The notes under the pieces are model-generated. The model was not told the DNA's origin, searched no databases, and saw only the letters and a list, made by a program, of their open reading frames with translations. A stretch of 64,000 nt of DNA, taken from Angomonas deanei. Lineage: Eukaryota > Euglenozoa > Kinetoplastea > Trypanosomatida > Trypanosomatidae. This document shows, one piece after another, positions 30,007 through 39,467 of this stretch (within the stretch, counting starts at the first letter, position 1; every line of letters starts with the position of its first letter). The DNA is taken from contig LR877152.1 of the NCBI GenBank assembly GCA_903995115.1, positions 124,001-188,000 of the forward strand, in the 5' to 3' direction. Position numbers and translations under genes: made by a program.

Positions 30007-33000
30007 ATGGGCACTTTACCGTCAAGGGAGGCGCATGAAAACCCAAACCAAGTGCTTTTTATGAACTTTAGTGGAGTTGTTCTCTTTAGTCTTCCCGTCA
30101 CAAGGCATTTCTTCCCTAGTCGTACTGGACTGGCATTTCAGCAACTGCTCGACTGCAGGGCACACCAAAATGCAAAGTACAACTTTGACCTCGGCCAAGG
30201 CGTGGACGATGAGGAGTACGACCCGACGCTGTACGTGGACACAACGGTACCGGGTTGCTGTCCCGATGCCGTGAAGAAAGTGATGCCCGATGGGGACCTG
30301 TACCGCTGCCTGGTGGAGATGACCGAAGAGCGCCTTCTGGTGGATTCCAATGAGGACCTCTACAATGCCAAAACAGTTCTCTGCCCCATTTCGGAAGCGA
30401 TCTTTCGACGTATGGATATGACGGAGGTGGAGCAGGCGAACAAGCACTTTCATGAGCACAACACCCCAATGTATTGTCAGGCGGAACTAGGGGACCAGCA
30501 TGGCGACTTCAAAACCGACGACGAACTAGACGAAGACTATGTGGACAGTTTTCCAGACTACACTAAAACCCCCTTACCCTTTGAGGACTTGTCCAACAAG
30601 GAAAACCACCAGTACGTCGACGGTCGGACACACTTGGTGGAGTACATGGGTGTGTTGTATGTCTTTGCCTACAACCCGGAGTTCGTGCTAAACTTCAACC
30701 GAACACACGGCAGAGTGGTGAGTGAGGCGCAGACGAGATTCTTGAGGCGAATATCGAAGGAGGGTGTACGGGAGTTGCGTGAAAAGTGGAATAAGGACCC
30801 CTCCACTCATTTTCCAGTGAACGGCATGCCACAGAGTCTCAACCGACGGAATCCGTTTGACCTGACCACCGATATCGCCACCAGGACGTTTGATGAGCTG
30901 ATGCAGGACGAACAGATGAACAAGCGCGCACGAGACGCTATTGTCAATGACGAAACACAGCGGCGCGTCTACAACGTTTTACAGTCGCGCTACGAGCGAT
31001 ACTATATTCCTGTCCTCCCAGTCTGTGTCACCGGTTTAAATGGACTGCTGCCGCAGTCGTTTCTCTCCAAACCACAGAGCGGTGTCCGTCCACGAGACAT
31101 CACCAAACTGCGCATCTGCCGCTTCTACCATTCTACCCAACTGTGTGAGCGGAAGCTGAACTGCATGTCGTTTCTTTCCATTGCCCACTTTCGAGAGAGG
31201 GCGTTTTTTACCGGAATGACAGACCGCGAGGGGACCAACGTGGATCGAGACGTGATTGGGCGATTGACGCTAAAGCTGTATGGCATCGTGAAATTAAACG
31301 ACGCCCCCTTTCTCAACCTGGTGGATATGCTGTGCCTGCGAAGGGGTATCGCACGAATGGAGTTACATGAAGATAACAAGACGTTCATTCATACGTTTCA
31401 AAAAAGCGATGAAGGGTATTGGAACGACTACACATCCTTAGTGAATGTCCCTAAGCTGGGATTCTTGAAGATGAATTCGGCAGAAAAGACTGCTCGGTTA
31501 CGGGGCGAGGATAGTCGGCGTAGCGTACAGTTGGTCTGTTCGGATGCAAAAAGAAACGAAAGCCGCAAAGCCACCCAACAGGTAGAAGTGCACTCCCACA
31601 CGTGTACCTATTCGGTTGGGGGGTTTCGATTTGAGACGAGCTCCAGTTTTTCAGAGTTCTTCACCATGCTCCACAACGATAAGCACAGTGGGGTGTTTTT
31701 CACCCCCTCCCACTCCAAAAACGAGAGTAAGAAGGTGACGTCCTATGATAACTACGCTGTACTAGAGGGGGCCAAGTACATGTACTGCGAGCTTGACGGT
31801 AGTCTAATGGCGGAGCTCTTCTACCTACTCTCCCAGAGCACGTGCCCGGTGATACTGTCCCATCAGCAAATCAAGTTCAAAATTCCGAGGACAGATTTTG
31901 GTCTTCCACACGGTGTGTTTGACTTTTTCGGCAGTATTATCGTTTTCGGTCCAGTGACAAATGCGTTGGTGGCACCGCCGGGGTTAATTAAGAGGCGAGA
32001 TGAGCTGAAGGAGCGCGGTCGTCTGCCGATCGTGTACGCACATGTCAGTGACAGAGTACGACCAAGGATGGACACTCTTCATCAACAGATGCTAGAAATC
32101 ATTCGTCACTCGTCCGCTGTGACGCCGGATACGAAAAACGACTGGATGGACGTGTTCTCCACCCGTCTGAAGGAGGGCGATAAACTTCTTGTTGCCGTCG
32201 TGCTGCTGTCGTTGCACCTGAAGGGTGTTTCTGATTTTGTGGAAGAGAAGGCGGGTGAGTCGAGCTCCACCATTCTGCAACAGCTGAAAGAGGACTACCA
32301 CCGCCATAAGTGCTGCTTCCACATACCGTACGCCGATGGGGACACGCTGATCCCCTGTCCCCTCACCAACATCCTACTACCACAAGATGCGTTTATATTT
32401 TTTGGCCAGATTATGCTTCACGAGTGGTACCACAACCAAAACCAGAAGGGGCAGGAGCTCGAGCTGAACGCGAAACAGGGGGCGGAAAGCTTGTTGACGT
32501 ACTGTCTGTCCCTTACTCCGCTCCTCGTTCACTACACCTTTTACGCGCTGGATGGAAAGACGGAAATGACAGAGAAGGAGCACCCGTACTATGGCATCTT
32601 TACCGACAAGGTGGTTCTTCCTCACCCCCTGGCGGGAACGAGAAACAGTTTAGGTAACATGCTGCGGGTTCTCACCGACACGCTGGTATCGATCGCCATG
32701 TGTCGCAGCGGCGGTAATACCCTGTTTGGCGATAAATTCTTTTCCATTTTCCTTCTAGTGCCCCCAAAACATGAAATGCTCCTCCACTGGCATCACACGT
32801 ACAACCCCAGCAACGACAGAACCAAGCTAAACGACAAGAATGATCCCGGTTGGCTTCGTACCAGCGACGCTGACGGCGATGTAAACAATAGTTTCCTCGT
32901 GACAAGAGACCATCACTGCATATTCTCCTACTTGTTTGATAACAATCACTTCTTCCAGGGGAGCAAGCCTAAATTTGCCCGACGTCGCGCCAGGAAAGAA

Positions 33001-33141
33001 AGGGTAAAACAGAAGCGCAGTGAAACCGCCGCACCCGTTGATGATTATCCGGAAGCCAAAAAAGAGGCCCAGTTGTACTTGTCTGGCAGAATCAAACAGT
33101 ACGACAGCCGAGGGATGACCTATCGATGGAACCCTTATTAG
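30007..33141 (+). CDS. Large N-myristoylation-signal protein, paralogue of the preceding gene
   Basis: The 1044-residue protein begins M-G-T-L-P-S-R-E and shares the N-terminal domain of the upstream gene (F-F-P-S-R-T-G-L-A-F-Q-Q-L-L-D-C-R and A-K-Y-N-F), the H-L-V-E-Y-M-G-V-L-Y-V-F-A-Y-N block and the end block P-K-F-A-R-R-R-A-R-K-E. It lacks the long Asn-rich tail. Residues 371-394 read C-x8-C-x5-C-x7-H, close to a CCCH zinc finger (C-R-F-Y-H-S-T-Q-L-C) but with seven instead of three residues before the His. Two internal segments resemble each other (G-L-P-H-G-V-F-D-F-F-G-S-I and L-L-P-Q-D-A-F-I-F-F-G-Q-I), suggesting internal duplication. Function unknown. Confidence 0.72.
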   Translation: MGTLPSREAHENPNQVLFMNFSGVVLFSLPVTRHFFPSRTGLAFQQLLDCRAHQNAKYNFDLGQGVDDEEYDPTLYVDTTVPGCCPDAVKKVMPDGDLYRCLVEMTEERLLVDSNEDLYNAKTVLCPISEAIFRRMDMTEVEQANKHFHEHNTPMYCQAELGDQHGDFKTDDELDEDYVDSFPDYTKTPLPFEDLSNKENHQYVDGRTHLVEYMGVLYVFAYNPEFVLNFNRTHGRVVSEAQTRFLRRISKEGVRELREKWNKDPSTHFPVNGMPQSLNRRNPFDLTTDIATRTFDELMQDEQMNKRARDAIVNDETQRRVYNVLQSRYERYYIPVLPVCVTGLNGLLPQSFLSKPQSGVRPRDITKLRICRFYHSTQLCERKLNCMSFLSIAHFRERAFFTGMTDREGTNVDRDVIGRLTLKLYGIVKLNDAPFLNLVDMLCLRRGIARMELHEDNKTFIHTFQKSDEGYWNDYTSLVNVPKLGFLKMNSAEKTARLRGEDSRRSVQLVCSDAKRNESRKATQQVEVHSHTCTYSVGGFRFETSSSFSEFFTMLHNDKHSGVFFTPSHSKNESKKVTSYDNYAVLEGAKYMYCELDGSLMAELFYLLSQSTCPVILSHQQIKFKIPRTDFGLPHGVFDFFGSIIVFGPVTNALVAPPGLIKRRDELKERGRLPIVYAHVSDRVRPRMDTLHQQMLEIIRHSSAVTPDTKNDWMDVFSTRLKEGDKLLVAVVLLSLHLKGVSDFVEEKAGESSSTILQQLKEDYHRHKCCFHIPYADGDTLIPCPLTNILLPQDAFIFFGQIMLHEWYHNQNQKGQELELNAKQGAESLLTYCLSLTPLLVHYTFYALDGKTEMTEKEHPYYGIFTDKVVLPHPLAGTRNSLGNMLRVLTDTLVSIAMCRSGGNTLFGDKFFSIFLLVPPKHEMLLHWHHTYNPSNDRTKLNDKNDPGWLRTSDADGDVNNSFLVTRDHHCIFSYLFDNNHFFQGSKPKFARRRARKERVKQKRSETAAPVDDYPEAKKEAQLYLSGRIKQYDSRGMTYRWNPY

Positions 33142-33435
33142 GGATGGATTCCCTTTTTTTTTTTTTTGGTGTTGTTGTGATGTTAACAGCAAAGCAATTT
33201 TCTCCTCTCCTTAGTTTCCGGTAAGACTTGCTGTGTTTCTTTGAAGATGAACGTACAATAATTCTTTCTGTACTCCATACCCCTGTTGCTCTTTTTTTCA
33301 TTTTTTTTATCAGTTCTAAGGTACCAGTTCTTTTTTTTTTTTTTTTCTTTTGTAAGACAGTTATAGGGTTTTAGTTGTATATTGTAAATCATTTCGATTT
33401 TTTTTTTTTCAAACTGATTCCCATTCGGCATCATC

Positions 33436-35073
33436 ATGGGCTCGGGTAACTCCTCTGCAGCTGGCAAAAAGGGAAGCCCCTCGACCGCAGCACAAAGGAG
33501 CGCCACCACGGACAAAATGAAGGGTAAGAAAGAACCCAAGCGGGCCAGCGCATCTGATGTTCCACAAGACAAGCAAGTCTTGGTGCCCGTAAAAAACAAC
33601 ACGAGCGCACCGACGATGCGAACTAGGGACGTACCAGCGGCACCGAAACAAACGACAAACCCCGCCGCGGTTCCGGCCAAAGGTGTTTTTCTTCCCACGA
33701 TATCCCCTAAATCAAGGAGGAGCACTCAGCCCTCGGATGCGGGGTCCGCTACCACAGCGCCAATCTCTCCCGCGTCTAGGGGAAAAGGGGCGAAGGGAAA
33801 ACAACCACCACAAGTTTCTCGTACAGGGTCAATGACGAGCACAGAGAGTGGACGGTCGGGGCGGAGTAAAAGTACAACTAGACCGGCAGCACGGCCCGGT
33901 TCCGGTCGTCCAGGGTCGGCGTGCAGTAACCGATCGCGGTCCAGTTCGGCTTCTGGCCGCGAGAGAGGGGAGTTGATCTTTAGAATTTTCAGGACAAAGA
34001 AAAGGGTAGTTGACCCTGTAGAGGAAGTCGCCTCCCCAGATGGCACCAAGGATGACACAAAAAAGGAGGAAGTCCTTATCGTGACCGAGAATGAATTCTC
34101 CACCATTGTGAAGAACATGCGGAAGGAAACCAATCGCAACTTGATTGCGCTGCGAAAGAAGGAAAAGGAGCGCCAAGAAAGGGAGAAGCTGTTCGGCAAG
34201 GGTGAGGCCCCGAAAGAAGAGGTCATGACTGGCTTGAAAAAGGTGTCCGTCGGCGGCAACCGTGACATGATCGTGAACGAGGATAACTACTCGCTCAGTG
34301 AGCCGGACTTTGACTCCAACCACACCGGCAGCGACTTGACCAAGGAAAGTTACGGCAGCGGTTACTCCATCCTGGGCGATGACGCCGAACTTCTGGAGGA
34401 CCCATCGTGCAACAGCAGTGGTCGTGCGGACACTTCCTTTTTCGACCACAAGGCCGCCACGGATGACGGCAGTTTTGGCGGCTTCAAGCCAACGGCCGCA
34501 CCGCAAAGGAGTGAGGTCAACCCTCCGCGATTGCCGACCCCCTCCTATGGCTACCACAGTAATAACAACGCCAATACGCAGCAGCACAAGAACCAAAACG
34601 GCTATAACGCAGCCTTGTTTAATGCGATCCCCGCCGTGCCTCCGCGCCCTAACGGTCCCTCCAGCCCCCGCGGTCAGAACGCCAACCCCAATCCTAGGAT
34701 GGTCCAATACAATAATCAATTCAACGCCGCGGTAACGAATCCGGTGGTACCACAAAAGCCGAAGACACTGTATTACAACAAGCTCACCAAGAAGGAGAAT
34801 TACTTTAACGTGCACAATCATAAACTCACGAATGAGGAGGTGGCGGCAAAGCGAGCCGGGGAGATCGCCCAGTATGAGCAGAAGCGCAATTACTGGCCGC
34901 AGCCGTACCTGTTCGGGCCCCCACTTCCCCCGGAATACCAAACGGTGCACAGTAATCAGAATAACACGGCGGTGTTCAATAACAACAATAACAATCCTAG
35001 GCAGCTCATGTGCGACAAGATGGATTACTCCTCCATCCGGTGGATCAAGTCCCCTGTCAGACGACGACACTAA
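33436..35073 (+). CDS. N-myristoylation-signal, low-complexity protein with C-terminal GPPLP motif
   Basis: The 545-residue protein begins M-G-S-G-N-S-S, fitting N-myristoylation, followed by a Ser/Arg/Lys/Pro-rich basic region (1-185) that could add electrostatic membrane binding. A helical charged segment lies near 225-265 (R-K-E-T-N-R-N-L-I-A-L-R-K-K-E-K). An Asn/Gln/Pro-rich region follows, then a more ordered C-terminus: Y-Y-N-K-L-T-K-K-E-N-Y-F, E-E-V-A-A-K-R-A-G-E-I-A-Q-Y-E-Q and Y-L-F-G-P-P-L-P. The G-P-P-L motif recurs in the gene after next and in the kinase insert of the first gene. No known family recognised; a membrane-peripheral scaffold is a guess. Confidence 0.7.
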   Translation: MGSGNSSAAGKKGSPSTAAQRSATTDKMKGKKEPKRASASDVPQDKQVLVPVKNNTSAPTMRTRDVPAAPKQTTNPAAVPAKGVFLPTISPKSRRSTQPSDAGSATTAPISPASRGKGAKGKQPPQVSRTGSMTSTESGRSGRSKSTTRPAARPGSGRPGSACSNRSRSSSASGRERGELIFRIFRTKKRVVDPVEEVASPDGTKDDTKKEEVLIVTENEFSTIVKNMRKETNRNLIALRKKEKERQEREKLFGKGEAPKEEVMTGLKKVSVGGNRDMIVNEDNYSLSEPDFDSNHTGSDLTKESYGSGYSILGDDAELLEDPSCNSSGRADTSFFDHKAATDDGSFGGFKPTAAPQRSEVNPPRLPTPSYGYHSNNNANTQQHKNQNGYNAALFNAIPAVPPRPNGPSSPRGQNANPNPRMVQYNNQFNAAVTNPVVPQKPKTLYYNKLTKKENYFNVHNHKLTNEEVAAKRAGEIAQYEQKRNYWPQPYLFGPPLPPEYQTVHSNQNNTAVFNNNNNNPRQLMCDKMDYSSIRWIKSPVRRRH

Positions 35074-35894
35074 CCGACTGGGCCCCTGTTTTTTTTTTTT
35101 TTTAGAACACGTATCGTTGTGGTGTGTATGTATATCAATGTTAAGTTTTTAAGCATTTTTATAATCGTTTTTAGATGTATGAATAAGTCACTGTGCAGTG
35201 CAGAATGGTTATTTAGAGCTTCTTTCTCTGTACAGTTGTTGGTGTGATTGTTTTGATGAATAGATGTGCACGGCACTTCAAAATCAAGTATTATAGTTCT
35301 TTTTGTTTTCCAAATTTATTTATTCCGCAATGTATTTAATGCTTCTGCATACCTTTTTCCTATATGTATCTTCGTAAAAAAAAAAAAAAAATAAGTAGAG
35401 ACCTCTGTTAATTAGCTCACAAGTCGGTTGTCATACGTTAACGGCAACCCTTCGCGAGTACTAGTCGGACCAATCTGTGTAGGAACTGCCCTTGATAATA
35501 GAGCGAAAGTTAATTTTCACTCTCTAGTTTTTCTGTTCTTTAGTTTGATGGTTGTCAAAGGTTCTTTTTTTTTTATTATTATTATTCGTTCTTGATTCAT
35601 TTGCTGTGCGCTTTTTCTTTGTAAAGACCTATTTTTTCCAGGCGTAACTTCCTTCTTTTTTTTTTTTTGTGTTTTTATTTGTTTGACACTTCTATAAAAT
35701 GAGCATTGCCCGTTAAAGGTGGTACTGTAAAAGGTTTCTTAGTGTGTGTTGAATGAAGTCCGTACACACCTCTAATACTTTGTTTTCTCTGCTTTCGATA
35801 CAAGAAGTTAGCTAGATTGTATTAGATCAATAGATTTTAGATATTTTTTTTTTTTCTTTTAGATTCATTTATTGTTTTGTCAGCATTTTCCTGT
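35074..35894. other. Long intergenic
   Basis: 821 bases, with T runs and an A run (35378-35391). No open frame of coding appearance in either strand. Confidence 0.55.
35844..35883 (+). promoter_or_regulatory. Likely trans-splice acceptor, repeat-protein gene
   Basis: T run with two candidate AGs (35861-35862 and 35882-35883). Either one leaves the ATG at 35895 as the first ATG. Confidence 0.6.
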
Positions 35895-37940
35895 ATGAAC
35901 GCACACGACTATTCGTTTGATTTCGGGAACATCCCAGATGGATCGTTCCTTGTGTTCCCTACTGTAAAGCAGAACGTGACGGAGTATACGGAGAAGTACA
36001 TTAAGGAAAAGCAGAAGGAGGCGTCGCGGTCGGTGGCCACTACGGGTCGTCCCCCAAAGGGAAAGGAGAAGCCGAACCGGAAGGAGATGGAGAACCCGCT
36101 CCTGTCCCAAAAGAACAAGGAGAACCGTGTGTTTTTGAACAATATTGACGTTAACACGTACGTGGACGGGTCGAATAAGAAGCGGAAAACGTCTGTAGAC
36201 ATGCTTCACTCGTCCGAAATACAGTCATCGGTAAAGCAGGAGTGTGTGCACCGCACCACCTACATCCCAGCGGACACGACCGTGCATCAGACGATGGACT
36301 CCAAGAACTTCACCTACGTCAAACGAGACCCCGGTGGCGACAGTTTGAGTTTTGAGCACTTGAAAAACGACCCCAGATTTATTAGTTTTCTTCGGGAGGA
36401 CAAGAATCTGCAGCCGGGCGCGGAGATACCCAAGGAAGACATGGAACGATATTACAAGAATTACAATGACATTTCGCTCACCTACGTCCTCACGACAAAC
36501 CCGGTCGAGGCGACGGTCCGGGCCAACGTCCCGGAAACGAAAGGGGAAAAGCCGGCCGAGAAAGTGAAAACAGGAAAGAGCATTTCCGACACACTGCTCC
36601 GCACCACTCGATTTCAGGAAACGCAATGGAACTATATTGCCAAGGTCGTCAACAAACTCATTGCGTGGGAAGAAAAACTAGGCAGCAAGGAGAAGGAAAA
36701 GGCAACACCGGCGGAGAGTAACCCAGCACCGTCTGTCGATAAGAAGAAACGGGAAGTGAAGGAAAAGAAACCGGAGAAGAAAGTCGAGAAAAAAGCAAAG
36801 CCCACGGAAAAGAAGAATAATGTGGTTGCCCCGGAGCCACCGCAGGAAGTGGAGGCAGTCAACGAAAGTCTCATGCGTTACTTTGAAGAGAACTACAACA
36901 ATGCCACCTTCACCCCGTCTCCCGTCAGGGAGGAGGTCGTCGAGGAGGAAGACGGTGCGCTAGATCCAAATATGATGAGCGAACTGCTCTTTGGGGATCA
37001 GTACGGTGAGTTTCTCAAGGAGCAGAATAACATTACCGTGGTACAACCATTTGAGGAGTCTCGCATGTTTGGACGAACGCCACAGGTGGATAGGGAACGA
37101 CTCGGCGCAACGTTCATCGACGGTGAAAACGGATCAGACGAGAACCGCAACAACACCACCTTTTTCATGGACGGTCGGACAGCCCTACAGGAGAAGACGA
37201 ATTATGTTAAAGAAAACGGTGTCACGTGCATCTTAAATGGGGAAACGGTGCTGCAGGACAAGACGAACTATGCCAAATCCAGAAATAACACGACCCATTT
37301 CTTAAATGAGAACACCGGACTGCAGGACCGAACCAATTATGGCAAATCCAGGAATAATACCACGCACTTTTTAAATGAAAAGACAGCCCTTCAGAATCAG
37401 ACAGACTACTGTGCCACCCAAGTGGCATCAGACGACGACGACTCCACGGAGGAGAGTGACGATAGCAGCGAGGAAGACGAGACGACCACTCAGAGTAGCC
37501 CGCACGAACAGCGGTATGCAGCACCTAGAGCACCTTTGAAAGGCCAACGACCAAACCACCCTTTCCCTCAACCAGGGCCGAACGGAAACATGCCGTTTCA
37601 GAGGAATATGAACGCGTATGGGCAGCCGGTACCGTACCCCCACATGCGAATGCCAGTTCCACCCGCGAACGGCTACCCTAACACCGCGAGAAATCCTTCC
37701 CCGCAGCAGCACGCGCCGCCACCACAGAAAGGAAATAATGTTGGCCGCGGAAAACAGAAAACATCCTCCAAGGTGAATACGAATAGCTGGGCGTACTACC
37801 GCTACAAAAAGCCGATGCCGTGGCTAGAGGGTCCTCCGCTACCACAGAGACGCTATACCAAACCGTTGAAGGAGTGGATGGGCACCTCGCTACAGAACGC
37901 CACACGTGTTCGCTCACCAGACTGGAAGGCGCTTCGTTAA
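35895..37940 (+). CDS. Repeat-containing protein with C-terminal GPPLP motif
   Basis: The protein has 681 residues from the ATG at 35895, twelve bases after the AG acceptor at 35882-35883. It is mostly polar. A Lys/Glu/Pro-rich helical region spans about 255-305. Residues 418-508 are four near-identical 22-23 residue repeats (N-N-T-T-x-F-[LM]-x-[DEG]-x-T-x-L-Q-x-x-T-[ND]-Y). Looser copies may lie upstream, around T-F-I-D-G-E and T-T-Y-I-P-A-D. A Pro-rich segment follows, then P-M-P-W-L-E-G-P-P-L-P with K-E-W downstream. Unlike its neighbours it lacks a myristoylation signal. I do not recognise the family. Repeats of this size with conserved Thr and Tyr look like short linear docking or phosphorylation motifs. 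Confidence 0.68.
   Translation: MNAHDYSFDFGNIPDGSFLVFPTVKQNVTEYTEKYIKEKQKEASRSVATTGRPPKGKEKPNRKEMENPLLSQKNKENRVFLNNIDVNTYVDGSNKKRKTSVDMLHSSEIQSSVKQECVHRTTYIPADTTVHQTMDSKNFTYVKRDPGGDSLSFEHLKNDPRFISFLREDKNLQPGAEIPKEDMERYYKNYNDISLTYVLTTNPVEATVRANVPETKGEKPAEKVKTGKSISDTLLRTTRFQETQWNYIAKVVNKLIAWEEKLGSKEKEKATPAESNPAPSVDKKKREVKEKKPEKKVEKKAKPTEKKNNVVAPEPPQEVEAVNESLMRYFEENYNNATFTPSPVREEVVEEEDGALDPNMMSELLFGDQYGEFLKEQNNITVVQPFEESRMFGRTPQVDRERLGATFIDGENGSDENRNNTTFFMDGRTALQEKTNYVKENGVTCILNGETVLQDKTNYAKSRNNTTHFLNENTGLQDRTNYGKSRNNTTHFLNEKTALQNQTDYCATQVASDDDDSTEESDDSSEEDETTTQSSPHEQRYAAPRAPLKGQRPNHPFPQPGPNGNMPFQRNMNAYGQPVPYPHMRMPVPPANGYPNTARNPSPQQHAPPPQKGNNVGRGKQKTSSKVNTNSWAYYRYKKPMPWLEGPPLPQRRYTKPLKEWMGTSLQNATRVRSPDWKALR
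37146..37418 (+). repeat. Four in-frame tandem repeats of 66-69 bp
   Basis: The units are 37146-37214, 37215-37280, 37281-37349 and 37350-37418. They encode residues 418-508 of the protein at 35895-37940. The last two units are the most alike; the second lacks one codon. Confidence 0.85.
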
Positions 37941-38354
37941 AGGATAGGATTTCCGTTTATTTTAAACTGGTTTTTCATAGCTATTTTTATTTTGTTAGAC
38001 TCCCCTCTTTATTCCCACCATGTGCAAGAGGCAAAAAAAAAGAAGAACGACCAGAATAAAAAAACGTTCTATCGTCTTTCATCTTTTATCATTTTTTTTT
38101 TTTTCATTATTTTTTTCGTAGGTGTTTTGTTGTACCGTTGACCTTTTTTACTTTTGTTTGGGTCTACCGTTCCCGTTTTTGGTTTTCTGGTGAAGACCAC
38201 CCATCGAGCGTTCATGGCATTGCGCACTTTTTCATCATGACTTCTCTCTTCCCTTCTTTTGCTAGTTTAAATGCCTTTCTGAGAAACAATAGATCCGCAT
38301 ATTTATATTGACAAGAAAAGCGTCTTCCACCAACCTACACACTTATAAATAAAG
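37941..38354. other. Intergenic
   Basis: T-rich with pyrimidine tracts. No gene seen. Confidence 0.55.
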
Positions 38355-39116
38355 ATGGGGTGCCCTATTTCGCTGGAGCCCCCCACGCAAAAGGAAGATC
38401 ATCTGACTTGTGATCAGTTGAGGCGCCATATCGCCTCGTACAAGAATACGCTCGGCCCTGTGCCAGAAGCTTTAGCGTCCCCGCCGGCCGCCCACATTGC
38501 ACAGAATCCACCGACCCCGAATGTGACAAATATTCCAAACGAAACCCATCAACGGGAGGCAGTTGGGAATACCACCGCTCATAACGACCCCCAAGAGGAG
38601 CACAGCTTCTCGTCTAGTTACTCCACCTTCACTAGCACCTGTAGCGACTTGGCGCTGAGCAGTGAGGATGAATTTAGTTTTGTTGCCCCAGCAAAAGTTC
38701 CTCGGGTCAAGCGCGTGCGGGTGAAACCGAGAAAAGAAAAGAACGATTCAAAAACCAATGTGGAGAAGAGCACCCCCGCAAATGCCGACGGGGTGAGTTC
38801 GTCCTCCAAAAAAAAGGAGGAGGACCTGCGGCACAAGGTGAGTGTGACCACACTGCTAAAAGAAACGTATAACTACGAGGCGACAAAGGCGAATCAGCAC
38901 GACTCGATCCTCTCGTCCAAAATGACAAGAGAAAATGTGGCCACCAAAGAAGCGGGACCAGCCGTAGCGGTAAACGAGTCGCGTGGGGCTGAAATAGAGC
39001 AAAATAGGAAACCAGTACCGCTGGATGAGGTAGAAATGTCTATTATCTGCGACGTTAGCCCGTGTAAATCTGTGAAAGATCCAGAAATCAAACAAAATCT
39101 CGTGCTAAAGGCGTGA
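38355..39116 (+). CDS. Small dual-acylation-signal protein
   Basis: The 253-residue protein begins M-G-C-P-I-S, fitting N-myristoylation at Gly2 with palmitoylation at Cys3, a pair often used for flagellar or plasma-membrane targeting in kinetoplastids. A short predicted helix (D-Q-L-R-R-H-I-A-S-Y-K-N-T-L) follows; the rest is Ser/Glu/Lys-rich and probably disordered, with a basic patch (R-V-K-R-V-R-V-K-P-R-K-E-K). No homologue recognised. It is the last of the block of acylation-signal proteins that starts at 25274. Confidence 0.65.
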   Translation: MGCPISLEPPTQKEDHLTCDQLRRHIASYKNTLGPVPEALASPPAAHIAQNPPTPNVTNIPNETHQREAVGNTTAHNDPQEEHSFSSSYSTFTSTCSDLALSSEDEFSFVAPAKVPRVKRVRVKPRKEKNDSKTNVEKSTPANADGVSSSSKKKEEDLRHKVSVTTLLKETYNYEATKANQHDSILSSKMTRENVATKEAGPAVAVNESRGAEIEQNRKPVPLDEVEMSIICDVSPCKSVKDPEIKQNLVLKA

Positions 39117-39467
39117 TTATCATCGTATGTTTTTTTTTTTTTTTGTTGTTGTTCTCTTATTTTATGTTTGTATTTTTTTTTTTTTTTTTGTACCACGGTT
39201 GTCCGAACTGTAAAGAGTTTTGTTGTTATTCCTATGTTTTTTTTTTTTTTTTCCATTGGACCACCATTGTGAATTAAATAAAAATTAATAAAAGAAAAAG
39301 AAAAAAATGCTATGCATATAATTTGTCTTGTTCTGTTGATCGAAAAGACAAACCAGGTTTTTGGGCACTTTGCTGCCGAGGAAAATGAAACATCGTGGAA
39401 TCGCCAGAAATGCGTCTATTCGTACTATTTCTACACTCTTTTCTTCATTAGATTTTCCCTTTTCAAG
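39117..39467. other. Intergenic before HIBCH
   Basis: Three T runs (39129-39144, 39173-39189, 39237-39252), then A-rich sequence. Open sequence in the HIBCH frame extends into it but looks like leader. Confidence 0.55.

Noticed and set aside
33829-35070. 413-codon open frame on the minus strand
   Set aside because: It is the antisense shadow of the Asn/Pro-rich gene at 33436-35073; low-complexity codons keep the reverse frame open, and its strand is against the array.
37146-37418. KNL1/Spc105-type kinetochore repeats
   Set aside because: Spacing and Thr-rich character are faintly similar, but the M-E-L-T core is absent and kinetoplastid kinetochores use other proteins.
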